Shown: positions 48,899 to 56,659 of the stretch, one piece after another
How positions within the stretch are numbered: position 1 is the stretch's first letter
Layout of the letters: each line of letters opens with the position of its first letter
From: JAICJC01 sp963757605
GTDB lineage: Bacteria > Actinomycetota > Thermoleophilia > Gaiellales > JAICJC01
Length of the DNA: 64,000 nt
NCBI GenBank assembly: GCA_963757605.1
Contig: CAVWSF010000001.1
Location: 558,001-622,000 of the forward strand
Direction of reading: 5' to 3'
Position numbers and translations under genes: made by a program
The notes under the pieces: model-generated
What the model saw: the letters and a program-made list of their open reading frames with translations, nothing else
Databases searched by the model: none
Told to the model about the DNA's origin: nothing

Positions 48899-50227
48899 TC
48901 AAGCATGCCAGATGTGCGACTCCGTCTTGGTGTAGAGCGTGAAGTAGGTCGCCGTGCCGGTGGTCGCCGTCGACCACAGCGCCTGGCCGGTGCCGTGCGG
49001 CACCCGGAAGGCCCGCCGGCTGCGGCCGGTCGGAAGGTCGAGCCGCCACACCGCCGCCCCGCTCGATCCCTGGCGGACGTAGACGATCGTGTCCCCGCCG
49101 ACAGACGCGTGGCTGTACGACCAGATCGGCGTCTGCAGGACACGCTTGGTGACGCCCTGGTCGAGCCGGTAGATCCGGATCGAGCTCTTGCCGCGCCCGG
49201 TCACCGAGTAGACGACTCGCCGGCCCGAGATGTCGGGCTCGCCCAGGTCGCTTCGCATCTTGACCGACGCGATCACCCGCGAGTGGTTCGTGCCGAGGTT
49301 CAGGAGGATCAGCCGCCGCCGGCTCGTGACGCGGCGGTACACGAGCCAGTGGCCGAAAAGCGCCGGCTCGGTGCCCTTGAGCTGGAGCGTGCGCATCACC
49401 GCGAGCGTCCCCGTGTCGATGATCTGGAACTCGCTGCCCGTGTCGACCACCACCCGGGTGCCGTCGACGTCGGGCGTCTTTCCCGGAAGGTCGTGGACCA
49501 CTCCGTTCAGGCGCAACTTGCCCTCGACGACGCCGCCGCTCACCTGATCCCAGGCCAGGACGTGGCCGGGCCCGGGCGAGGGGTCGGCGACGTGCGGGGA
49601 GCCGAGGTCGAGCCGGATCGCGGCGGCCGCGGTCGCAGGCACGGCGGTCGCCACGAGCACGCCGGCGAGCGCCGCCAGCGCGCCGGCGTTCGCGATGCGA
49701 AGGACGCCGCCACGCTCGCGCAGCCAGCCGCCGGCCCGCTCGAACCGGTCGGCCGCGGCGTCCCAGTCGCGCAGGCCCGCCGTGGCGGCGACGAGGACGA
49801 TCGCGCGCCCGGCGCCGAACGCAGCCAGCGCGACCGTCCCGGCAGCCGGGTCGGCCAGCGCGATCGCCGCAGCGACGGCGGCCAGCGTCGCGACCGGGAC
49901 GTACGTGATGAACCCGGCGCCCAGGCCGGCGCCGTAGAGGAGCGCGGTCGCGGGCAGCGGCAGCACCTCGCGCCAGCGCTGCGGCACCTGGCGGCGAAGC
50001 TGCGGCACGGGCAGGCGCAGGAAGCCGGCCTCGCGGGCGGCATAGGCCGCCACGACTGCTGCCGCGGCCCAGGCGCCGTGCTCGCCGCCGCCGCCGGCCC
50101 GGGCCGAGGCCCAGCCGAGCGCCCATCCCAGCGCCGCACCCGCCGCCACGGACCCCGCCGCGAACGCCGCCACCGCCACCAGCCATCTCCTCACCCCGTG
50201 CACGACGGGGGCGACCGTCTCGGCCAC
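48899..50227 (-). CDS. MauF-like membrane domain fused to a beta-propeller
   Basis: A 442-residue protein. Residues 1 to about 205 hold five or six hydrophobic helices, including PLPATALLYGAGLGAGFITYVPVATLA and FGAGRAIVLVAAT, which resemble the CcdA/DsbD-type MauF membrane protein of methylamine utilisation clusters. Residues about 205-442 form repeated strands with a TolB/WD-like propeller pattern (WLVYRRV, RRVVYSV, DTIVYVRQ, YFTLY), probably extracytoplasmic. Known methylamine dehydrogenase heavy chains are also propellers, but I see no specific sequence match. It follows the MauE-MauD fusion, the MauA-like gene and a 45-residue ORF. The start is GTG. Confidence 0.6.
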   Translation of the reverse strand: MAETVAPVVHGVRRWLVAVAAFAAGSVAAGAALGWALGWASARAGGGGEHGAWAAAAVVAAYAAREAGFLRLPVPQLRRQVPQRWREVLPLPATALLYGAGLGAGFITYVPVATLAAVAAAIALADPAAGTVALAAFGAGRAIVLVAATAGLRDWDAAADRFERAGGWLRERGGVLRIANAGALAALAGVLVATAVPATAAAAIRLDLGSPHVADPSPGPGHVLAWDQVSGGVVEGKLRLNGVVHDLPGKTPDVDGTRVVVDTGSEFQIIDTGTLAVMRTLQLKGTEPALFGHWLVYRRVTSRRRLILLNLGTNHSRVIASVKMRSDLGEPDISGRRVVYSVTGRGKSSIRIYRLDQGVTKRVLQTPIWSYSHASVGGDTIVYVRQGSSGAAVWRLDLPTGRSRRAFRVPHGTGQALWSTATTGTATYFTLYTKTESHIWHA

Positions 50228-50236
50228 GGCCAGCCC

Positions 50237-50374
50237 TCAGGGCGACCAGGCGCCCGACACGCCGGCCAGGAGCGCGCACGCGGCGATCGCCGCCCCCGGG
50301 TCGGGCGCGAGCCCGACGCCGAGCGCGATGCCGGCCGCACCCGCGCCGGCCGCCGCCGCGGCCCTCCTCAGCAT
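50237..50374 (-). CDS. small membrane peptide, 45 residues, in mau-like cluster
   Basis: A 45-codon ORF (MLRRAAAAAGAGAAGIALGV at the start, ACALLAGVSGAWSP at the end) whose ATG overlaps the stop of the MauA-like gene by 7 nt (ATGCTGA), and which ends 9 bp before the MauF-like gene. Two short hydrophobic segments flank a central PDPG turn, so it may be a membrane hairpin. It is too short for most gene finders, but the coupling to both neighbours supports translation. Function unknown. Confidence 0.5.
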   Translation of the reverse strand: MLRRAAAAAGAGAAGIALGVGLAPDPGAAIAACALLAGVSGAWSP

Positions 50375-50952
50375 GGCACCTGCGTGTCGTAGTAGAGGAC
50401 GCAGAACACCTTTCGCCCGTGGAAGCAGTAGCCGACGAGCGCGGCGTCGCCGTTGATGCGCCGGTCGTGATGGGCGCAGCAGTCGACGAGCTTTCGGATC
50501 TGGCCGCTGCAGCACCGGTACCAGGCGCCGTCGAACCGGGTGTGGAAGCCGTAGATGTGCGGCACCCAGTCCTGGCACGGCCGAGTTCGCGGCGCCCGCG
50601 CGACCGGCTCGCCAGTGGGCCCAACCCGGCGGTTGCCGCCGCTGTCGACGACGTAGCCCGAGGCGTCGACCGGTCGGCCGAGGTCGTCGACGGCGTGGCC
50701 GTCGGACGGCCGAAGGGGATAACCGTGGCGGTCGATACGCGGCAGCTTCGGGAACGGGTGCGGACACGGGTTGGTGGTGAAGGTGTGCCCGCAGAAGCCG
50801 TAGTACCGCGTGCTCGCCGGGCCGAGGGACGACGCGCCCGCCAGCGGCCCCGCGATCCAGGTGATGATCGGCACGGCGATCCGGCTCAGGAAGCCCGAGC
50901 GGCTGTGCCGCGACGCCACGTCGCGGGCCAGGTCCTCGCCGTCACGCCACAT
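50368..50952 (-). CDS. methylamine dehydrogenase light-chain (MauA)-like cysteine-rich protein
   Basis: A 194-residue exported protein. A Tat-like leader (S17-R18-S19-G20-F21-L22) and one hydrophobic helix (25-40) precede a cysteine-rich domain with ten cysteines (54, 63, 126, 147, 148, 158, 159, 176, 184, 194), none in the leader. C126-QDWVPHIYGF, AWYRCCSG and YCFHGRKVFC align by eye with the TTQ-bearing light chain of methylamine dehydrogenase. W129 matches the first cofactor tryptophan, but the second tryptophan position is Y175. It is flanked by a MauE-MauD fusion and a MauF-like gene. The family call is by pattern only. Confidence 0.55.
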   Translation of the reverse strand: MWRDGEDLARDVASRHSRSGFLSRIAVPIITWIAGPLAGASSLGPASTRYYGFCGHTFTTNPCPHPFPKLPRIDRHGYPLRPSDGHAVDDLGRPVDASGYVVDSGGNRRVGPTGEPVARAPRTRPCQDWVPHIYGFHTRFDGAWYRCCSGQIRKLVDCCAHHDRRINGDAALVGYCFHGRKVFCVLYYDTQVPC

Positions 50953-51823
50953 CGCCGACCGCCTCGCGGGCGCGGCTGCCGCCGGCGGCGACCAGGCTCT
51001 CGAGCTGCTCCAGGCTGTTCACGGTGCCCTTCGCCCGCACGACGCCGCCCGCGTCGAGGTAGACCGCGTACGGCGTTCCGGGCACGTCGAAGGCCGCGTG
51101 CAGCTCCGGCCCGCCCGCCTCCTCGTAGGCCGCGTGGACGACCCAGAGCGCCGGGTCGCGCTCAAGCACGCGCAGGCCGGGCACGATCTGGTGGCACACC
51201 GGGCACCCGGCCGATGTGAACGCAAGCAGCGTCGCCCGCCCCGCCGGCACCGCCGGGTGGTCGATCGCGGCGCCGAGCTCGGGCCCCTCGCCCTCCTCCT
51301 CGAGCGCGCCGCGCGGCCCGATCCGCAGGTGCAGCACGCCCACCTGCCGGTAGAGCGAGAGCACCAGCAGGACGAGCGCGGCGACGGCGAGCCAGAGGAC
51401 GGCGTAGGACGCCTCCCAGAACGCCCGTCCGAGCGTCGGCGTGACGCCCTCGGCGGCGGCGACCGCGACGGCCACGAGCGCGGCGTTTCGGACGAGCGTC
51501 AGCCGGCCGGGACGGCCCGACCAGGGCAGGCACCCGCAGGCGGGGGGCGCCGAGCCGCGGGCCAGCTCGGCGGCCAGGACGAGCGTGAAGGCGACGAGGA
51601 GCGCCGCGGCCCCCCACGCCGCGATCGCGAGGCCGGCCGCGAGCCCCACGGCGGCGGCGAGCTCGGCCGCGGGCACGGCGATGGCGACCGCCGGCCGGCC
51701 CGGCACCAGCCGGTAGCCGTCGAGGGCGGCCCGCCACGCGCCGAAGCGCCGGATCTTCGCGATCGCGGCGACGGCGAGGAGCGCGCCCAGAAGCGGCGCG
51801 AGCGGGACTGCGACCACCGGCAT
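50942..51823 (-). CDS. MauE-MauD fusion: DoxX/MauE membrane domain plus thioredoxin domain
   Basis: A 293-residue protein. Residues 1 to about 160 are a four-to-five-helix MauE/DoxX-like membrane domain with an ACGC pair (C96, C98). After a linker, residues about 185-293 form a thioredoxin-fold domain with C207-P-V-C210 (FTSAGCPVCHQIVPG), as in MauD. In methylamine utilisation, MauE and MauD are separate proteins needed to form disulfides in the light chain. Here they are one chain, next to a ten-cysteine substrate candidate whose gene overlaps it by 11 bp. It is the first gene of the cluster. Confidence 0.72.
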   Translation of the reverse strand: MPVVAVPLAPLLGALLAVAAIAKIRRFGAWRAALDGYRLVPGRPAVAIAVPAAELAAAVGLAAGLAIAAWGAAALLVAFTLVLAAELARGSAPPACGCLPWSGRPGRLTLVRNAALVAVAVAAAEGVTPTLGRAFWEASYAVLWLAVAALVLLVLSLYRQVGVLHLRIGPRGALEEEGEGPELGAAIDHPAVPAGRATLLAFTSAGCPVCHQIVPGLRVLERDPALWVVHAAYEEAGGPELHAAFDVPGTPYAVYLDAGGVVRAKGTVNSLEQLESLVAAGGSRAREAVGDVA

Positions 51824-51868
51824 CCGGCGCTCAAGGCTAGAAGCCGGACCGGACGGACTGGAAGCGCG

Positions 51869-53167
51869 CTACAGGCTGGGCTCGATGCGGGCGAGCGCCA
51901 TATCGAGCCTGGCCGCGATCTCGTCGATCTCCGCGTCCGAGATCACGAGCGGCGGCGCGAGCATGAGCGCGTCCATCTGCTCGGTGCCGACCGGGGTCGG
52001 GCACGAGTAGATCATGAGCCCCTCGGCCTTGGCCTCGGCGGCGACCCGGCCGCAGACGCCGGCGGCCGCCGGGAACCGGGCCCCGTCGGGACTGCGCAGC
52101 TCGATCCCCTGGAGGAGGCCGCGGCCGCGCAGGGCGTGAATGATCGGGTGACGGCCGCGCAGCTCCTCGAGCCGCTCGCGGAGTCGGGCGCCGCGGGCCT
52201 CGGCGGCCTCCACGAGCCCGTCCTCCTCGATCGTGTCGATCACGGTCGACCCGACGGCGCAGCCGAGCGGGTTCCCCGAGAAGGTGTGGCCGTAGGAGAA
52301 GCCCCCGGGCGAGCTCTCCACGACCTCGCGCAGCCGCCGCGAGGCGATCATCCCGGAGAGCGGCACGATGCCGCCGCCGATGCCCTTGCCGAACGTGATG
52401 ACGTCGGGGAGGGCGCGGTCGTGCTCGACCGCGAACCAGCGGCCGGTGCGGCCGAACGCGGTGATGACCTCGTCGGCCACCAGGAGCACCTCGTGGCGGT
52501 CGCACACCTCGCGCACGGCCTCGAGGTAGCCGTTGGGCAGCGGCACCGCGGCTCCCGACGAGCCGGTGACGGGCTCGACGACGAACGCCGCGACGTGCTC
52601 GGCGCCGCGGGAGAGGATCGCCGACTCGAGCGCCGCCGCTCCCTCCTCGGCCGTGTCGCTGTTGGGGACGACCGCGTACTTGCGGAGGAGGAGCTCGAAC
52701 GGCGCCCGCCAGCGCGACCCCGACAGCGAGAGCGCCCCCATCGTGGAGCCGTGGTATGAGGTGACGCGCGAGAGGAACTCGACCTTGCCGGCCTTCCCGA
52801 GGAGCTCCCAGTAGAGCACGGCCAGGTGCAGCGCCGACTCGTTCGCCTCGGAGCCGGACGAGTTGAAGAAGCACCACTCGAGGTCGCCCGGGGCGCGCGC
52901 GGCGATGCGCTCGGCCAGGTCGAGCATCGGCTCGTTGCGGAACGAGAAGCGATAGGTGAAGGTCAGCTCGCCGGCCTGCGCCCGCAGCGCCTCGACCAGC
53001 CGCGGGTGGCAGTGGCCCAGCAGCATCACCATCGCCCCGCCGCACGCGTCGAGGTACCGGCGCCCGTCGCCATCCTCGATCCAGCAGCCCTCGGCGCGCA
53101 CGGCGACAGGCAGCGCCGTGCCGGGGCTGGCCGTCATCGAGTAGTCAGCGCGCTCGGGAGCCTTCAT
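51869..53167 (-). CDS. class III PLP aminotransferase
   Basis: A 432-residue aminotransferase of the omega-transaminase / BioA / glutamate-1-semialdehyde branch. YLDACGGAMVMLLGHCHPRL, FFNSSGSEANESAL (phosphate binding), LLVADEVITAFGRTG (Asp of the PLP nitrogen) and ITFGKGIGGGIVP with the PLP lysine are all present. The acceptor is not identifiable. ATG at 53167 is chosen; GTG 9 bp upstream is an alternative. The gene lies downstream of a 284-bp gap rich in hairpins after the ThDP enzyme gene, so it may be separately transcribed. Confidence 0.88.
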   Translation of the reverse strand: MKAPERADYSMTASPGTALPVAVRAEGCWIEDGDGRRYLDACGGAMVMLLGHCHPRLVEALRAQAGELTFTYRFSFRNEPMLDLAERIAARAPGDLEWCFFNSSGSEANESALHLAVLYWELLGKAGKVEFLSRVTSYHGSTMGALSLSGSRWRAPFELLLRKYAVVPNSDTAEEGAAALESAILSRGAEHVAAFVVEPVTGSSGAAVPLPNGYLEAVREVCDRHEVLLVADEVITAFGRTGRWFAVEHDRALPDVITFGKGIGGGIVPLSGMIASRRLREVVESSPGGFSYGHTFSGNPLGCAVGSTVIDTIEEDGLVEAAEARGARLRERLEELRGRHPIIHALRGRGLLQGIELRSPDGARFPAAAGVCGRVAAEAKAEGLMIYSCPTPVGTEQMDALMLAPPLVISDAEIDEIAARLDMALARIEPSL

Positions 53168-53349
53168 CGGAGTCACTGTACCGGCGGCGGGGGCGGCGGC
53201 CAGCCGGGAACCGAACCCATGGGGCCAAGCCCCGCACCGGGCCAGGCCCCGGTGCGGCGGACCTCAGGGGGACAGTCCCTGAACGCTGGCCGTGAGGACG
53301 CCGAGACGGGTTCGTGACACGCCACACGCCCCGTTCCCATGCACACGAC
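53168..53349. other. intergenic region with stacked hairpins
   Basis: No ORF with support. It contains a stem CCGCACCGGG / CCCGGTGCGG (53232-53241 and 53248-53257, 6-nt loop), a GGGGC-CAA-GCCCC stem (53221-53233) and CAGGG-N7-CCCTG (about 53264-53280). These could terminate transcription from the ThDP gene or sit in the leader of the aminotransferase gene. The next hairpin repeat begins at 53350. Confidence 0.45.
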
Positions 53350-53453
53350 GGTCGTGGCGACGGCGAAGACCGCGTTCTTCGCCGTCGCGCCGAAGACGCC
53401 GCGCCACCCCTGAAGGAGGGGGCTCGTGGGGGAACCCTGGGTTCCCCCACGCT
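53350..53453 (-). repeat. hairpin repeat, copy B (probable terminator)
   Basis: Reverse-complement copy of the element at 37371-37474. It starts exactly at the TAG of the ThDP gene on the minus strand. It carries a perfect 27-bp palindrome (53425-53451) and a second perfect stem CGACGGCGAAGA / TCTTCGCCGTCG with a 6-nt loop (53358-53387). Position and orientation relative to the preceding gene are the same as in copy A, which supports a role in 3'-end formation. Confidence 0.65.
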
Positions 53454-55065
53454 ACACCGACTGGCCGGGGGCCTTCAGTGCGACCTTGAGCTCGACCAGG
53501 ACGGGGCCCGACCGGTCGGCCAACGCCTCGCCGAGCGCCGCACCCACACCGCGGATGCCGTCCGCCGCGATGTGCCGCACTCCGCACGCGGCCGCCAGGC
53601 CCGCGAAGTCGGGTGCGTTCAGCTCGACCGCCACGGTGCGCCCGAACATCGTCTCCTGGTAGTTGCGCAGGATCCCGTAGGCCGAGTCGTTGACGACGAG
53701 CGTGACGAAGGCCAGCCCCTCGGCGGCCGCCGTGAGGAGCTCATGGCCGCCCATCAGGAAGCCGCCGTCGCCGACGATCGCCACGGTCGGCCGGTCGGGA
53801 TGGGCGGCGGCGGTGCCAAGGGCCAGCGGGACGCCGCATCCGAGCGCACCCGAGGCCGGATACACGAACGACCCCGGCCGCTTGCCGTCGAGGTAGAGCG
53901 CGGCCCAGTACGCGCAGACGGTCATGTCGGCGATCACGATCGCGTCCTCGGGAAGCGCGTCGTCGAGCGCGTGCATCAGCTCGATCTCGTCGGGCACGCC
54001 CTGCGCCGCGACCTCGGCGTTCCGGCCCTGAATCGCCGCGCGCACGGCCGCCTCGCCGTCGCGCGAGCCGGCGCTCAAGCCGCCGGCGAGGAGCGCACGG
54101 CAGAAGAGGCCGACGTCCGAGACGATCCCTTCGGCGGGCGCGTACGTGCGCCCGAACCGGCCGGCGTCGAGGTCGACGTGGACGAGCGCAGGGAGGGGAA
54201 GGCTCCAGTTCGCGGTCGTCTCCTGTGAGAAGCGCGTGCCGAGCGCCAGACACAGGTCGGCCCGCTCGACGAGGTGGCGCATCGACGGCTCCTCCACCGA
54301 CGAGCCCGCGTGCAGCGGGTGGCCGGTCGGGAGCGTGCCCTTGCCGTTGTAGGTCGTGATGACCGGCGCGTCGAGCGCCTCGGCCAGCGCCCGCACCTCG
54401 TCCGCCGCCCGGCGGGCGCCGCCGCCGGCCCAGACGATGGGCGCGCTCGCGTCCTCGAGCATCGCCCGCACCCTCGCGACCGCGTCGGGATCCGACCCGG
54501 GAAGCGTCACGCGGACGACCGGCAGCGGGCCGTCTCCGGCCGCGGCCGCCATCACGTCGGTTGCGACCTCGATCGTGACCGGCCCCGGGTCGAGCGCCAT
54601 GTGCGCGAACGCCTCGGCGACCGCCGCCGCCAGCGCCTCGGGCGTCGTTGGGCGGGCGTGGAAGCGCGACACCGCCGCGAACGCCTGCGACTGGCCGCGG
54701 CTCTCGTGCAGGTAGCCGCGCCCCGCTCCGACGAGGTCTGTCGGGATCTGGGACGTGAGGTGAAGGACGGGCGCGCTCGACGCGTCCGCCTCGGAGAGCG
54801 CGGCGAGCGAGTTCAGCGCCCCCGGCCCGGTCGATGTCAGGTAGACGCCGGGCTTCTCGGACGTGCGCGCGTACCCGACCGCCCCGAACCCAGCCGCCTG
54901 CTCGTGGCGCACGACCACCCGCCGGATCGGCGAGCCGATGAGCGCATCCCAGATCGGCAGCGCGTGGATGCCGGGCAGCCCGAACACCACCTCGACACCG
55001 TGCGTCTCGAGCGCCTCGACGAGGACGTGGGCCCCGGTACGCACGGACGGCGGCGCGACGGTCAC
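53452..55065 (-). CDS. thiamine diphosphate-dependent enzyme (acetolactate synthase-like, copy 2)
   Basis: A 537-residue ThDP enzyme. The activating glutamate is E55 in VVVRHEQAAGFGAVGYAR, the central FAD/nucleotide-fold domain follows, and the ThDP/Mg motif VGDGGFLMGGHELLTAAAEGL ending in VVNDSAYG lies near residues 430-463. It is closer to standard acetohydroxyacid synthase catalytic subunits than the enzyme at 26219, but no regulatory-subunit gene is adjacent, so a catabolic synthase or decarboxylase is also possible. It is divergent from nothing obvious; the cytochrome gene lies just upstream on the same strand. Confidence 0.87.
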   Translation of the reverse strand: MTVAPPSVRTGAHVLVEALETHGVEVVFGLPGIHALPIWDALIGSPIRRVVVRHEQAAGFGAVGYARTSEKPGVYLTSTGPGALNSLAALSEADASSAPVLHLTSQIPTDLVGAGRGYLHESRGQSQAFAAVSRFHARPTTPEALAAAVAEAFAHMALDPGPVTIEVATDVMAAAAGDGPLPVVRVTLPGSDPDAVARVRAMLEDASAPIVWAGGGARRAADEVRALAEALDAPVITTYNGKGTLPTGHPLHAGSSVEEPSMRHLVERADLCLALGTRFSQETTANWSLPLPALVHVDLDAGRFGRTYAPAEGIVSDVGLFCRALLAGGLSAGSRDGEAAVRAAIQGRNAEVAAQGVPDEIELMHALDDALPEDAIVIADMTVCAYWAALYLDGKRPGSFVYPASGALGCGVPLALGTAAAHPDRPTVAIVGDGGFLMGGHELLTAAAEGLAFVTLVVNDSAYGILRNYQETMFGRTVAVELNAPDFAGLAAACGVRHIAADGIRGVGAALGEALADRSGPVLVELKVALKAPGQSV

Positions 55066-55075
55066 GCCGCAGAGC

Positions 55076-55600
55076 CTACTTCTGGGAGGCCGAGATGAAC
55101 GCCACGAGGTCGTCGATGTCCGACGCCGAGAGCGTCGAGCCGAAGTTCGTGGGCATGACGCCGTCGGGGTAGCCCTCGGCGACGAAGGCGCTCGGGTCGA
55201 CGATCGAGGTCTTGATGAACGCGTCCAGCGGCTGGCCGGCCTTCTGCGCGCTCCCGCTCAGGTCGTCGAGTGCGGGGCCGACCGCGCCGCTCGTCCCGGC
55301 CGCCGCCAGCGCATGGCAGCCGCCGCAGCCGGCGCTGCCGGTGAAGATGGTCTTCCCGTTGTCGGGATTGCCCGCCGCACCGGACGTCGAGCCTCCGGTC
55401 GAGCCGCCGCTGCTCGCGGGCGGCGGGGTCGAGGTCGGCGTCGACGTGCCGGTCGAGAGCGAGGCCGTCGAGAGCGGCAGCGCGCCCACTCCGACGCTGG
55501 TCGAGTCCTCCGTCGTCGAGCCGCCGAGCACGATCACGACGATCATCAAGACCACACCCGCAACGGTTCCGATGAGCCCGGCGACGAGAACCTTGATCAT
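55076..55600 (-). CDS. membrane-anchored cytochrome c
   Basis: A 174-residue single-heme cytochrome. An N-terminal helix (LVAGLIGTVAGVVLMIVVIVLGG) anchors it; a Ser/Thr/Pro/Gly-rich linker of about 50 residues leads to a cytochrome c domain with C92-GG-C95-H96 and the probable Met ligand in DGVMPTNFG. Small cytochromes like this carry electrons to the terminal oxidase or from periplasmic dehydrogenases. It lies 10 bp upstream of the ThDP gene and is the nearest heme protein to the mau-like cluster (about 3.3 kb away). Confidence 0.9.
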   Translation of the reverse strand: MIKVLVAGLIGTVAGVVLMIVVIVLGGSTTEDSTSVGVGALPLSTASLSTGTSTPTSTPPPASSGGSTGGSTSGAAGNPDNGKTIFTGSAGCGGCHALAAAGTSGAVGPALDDLSGSAQKAGQPLDAFIKTSIVDPSAFVAEGYPDGVMPTNFGSTLSASDIDDLVAFISASQK

Positions 55601-55654
55601 GGCCGCGGGCACTATATCGGGTGTCGCGGCGGGGGCAAATACCCCAAGCAGGGG

Positions 55655-55861
55655 ATGGCAGGGCCTGTGTCGAACGCCGACGTGGACACCGCGATGCTCG
55701 ACAAGCGTGACATCCAGACGCTGATGTACTGCATCCGGGTTGCCGAGACCACGGGTCAATGGCAGCACGGTTACCCGGCCCGCTCGCCCAACGAGCTCGA
55801 GTGCAAGCTCGCCGAGCTCCTGCGCGAGATCGAGACCGGCAACATCCGCGTCGCCGCCTGA
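55655..55861 (+). CDS. small conserved-looking protein, 68 residues
   Basis: A 68-codon ORF with MLDKRDIQTLMYCIRVAETT and PARSPNELECKLAELLREIE in its body, a mixed composition with many Glu, Leu and Ile unlike shadow frames, and two predicted helices. The ATG at 55655 is preceded by CAGGGG; a shorter start at the second methionine (55694) is possible. It is divergent from the cytochrome gene. No family recognised. It ends 20 bp before the second MITE-like element. Confidence 0.6.
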   Translation: MAGPVSNADVDTAMLDKRDIQTLMYCIRVAETTGQWQHGYPARSPNELECKLAELLREIETGNIRVAA

Positions 55862-55880
55862 CCGGCGGCCCCGCCCTGCG

Positions 55881-56086
55881 CCAGATAATTGGCTCCACGG
55901 CCCCGCGCGCCTGGACGTCCGACTGTGGTGGTTCGGCGACCTGTGGCCGGGCTGCGGCTGCGAAACCCTCGCATCACGGCGTCCTCGGTCGGCCCAATAT
56001 CACGTGATATTGGATCTCCCTGCGTCCTTGCGCTGCTCGGTTCTCGCCGCCCAGGACATCACGCGGCCGCGGAGTCAATCATCTAG
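55881..56086. mobile_element. MITE-like repeat element, copy B
   Basis: A 206-bp element matching the reverse complement of 25256-25462. The ends are imperfect inverted repeats: CCAGATAATTGGCTCC on the left and, reverse-complemented, CTAGATGATTGACTCC on the right. The internal palindrome CCAATATCACGTGATATTGG (55994-56013) is perfect here. Shared interior includes GCGCGCCTGGACG, GGGCTGCGGCTGCGAA and CGTCCTTGCGCTGCTCGG. It lies 11 bp before the ThpR start. This copy has more diverged ends than copy A. Confidence 0.65.
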
Positions 56087-56097
56087 CGTGGCACCGC

Positions 56098-56652
56098 GTG
56101 CGTGCGTTCGTTGCCATCCCGCTTCCCGAGCAGCTCCGGGAGGAGCTGGCCGGCTACGCCGCCGGTGCGGTCGCCTCCTTCGCCGGCCGAGCGGTGCCCG
56201 CGGAGAACCTCCACGTCACGGTCCACTTCCTCGGCTCCGTTCCCGACTCCGACGCGGAGCCGCTGCGCGCCGCGCTCGCGCCGGCGTGCGCTTCCGTTGC
56301 GCCGTTCTCGCTCAGGATCGCCGCCGCCGCGCTCGCTCCGCCGAGCAGGCCGCGCATGATCTGGGCGCAGCTCGAGGCGCCCTCGGAGCTGGCCGACCTG
56401 GCCCACGCGGTTGCCGGATCGGCGGAGCCATTTGCACCACTCGCCCGGCCGCCCCGGACCGGGAACCCGCACGTGACGCTCGCCCGCTTCCGGCGCCGTC
56501 CGCCGCGAGCCGCCGAGCTCCCGCCGCTCGCGGCCGCGGGGGCCGAGATCGCGGTCGCAGCATGCGAGCTCGTCCGCTCCCATCTCGGGCCGGGCGGGTC
56601 GCAGTACACGACCGTGGCCGCGCTGCCGCTCGGCCGCCGACGCGGGGTCTGA
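56098..56652 (+). CDS. thpR: RNA 2',3'-cyclic phosphodiesterase
   Basis: A 184-residue 2H phosphoesterase (LigT/ThpR family). The two HxT motifs are present: H39-V-T41 in LHVTVHFLG and a second in NPHVTLARF, about 85 residues apart as expected. It hydrolyses 2',3'-cyclic phosphate ends of RNA; older members were called 2'-5' RNA ligase. The GTG start lies just after the MITE-like element, so that element may supply its promoter. The last codons (RRRGV) and the stop are formed by the 13-bp palindrome. Confidence 0.9.
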   Translation: MRAFVAIPLPEQLREELAGYAAGAVASFAGRAVPAENLHVTVHFLGSVPDSDAEPLRAALAPACASVAPFSLRIAAAALAPPSRPRMIWAQLEAPSELADLAHAVAGSAEPFAPLARPPRTGNPHVTLARFRRRPPRAAELPPLAAAGAEIAVAACELVRSHLGPGGSQYTTVAALPLGRRRGV

Positions 56653-56656
56653 CCCC
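56644..56656. repeat. palindrome GGGGTCTGACCCC (copy 3)
   Basis: Third copy of the 13-bp palindrome. It provides the terminal Gly-Val codons and TGA of thpR and sits between two convergent genes. Confidence 0.75.
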
Positions 56657-56659
56657 GGC

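Noticed and set aside
51869..55065. Taurine-type pathway (taurine-pyruvate aminotransferase plus sulfoacetaldehyde acetyltransferase)
   Set aside because: The ThDP protein is shorter than sulfoacetaldehyde acetyltransferase and looks like an acetolactate synthase; no sulfonate transport or phosphotransacetylase gene is nearby.
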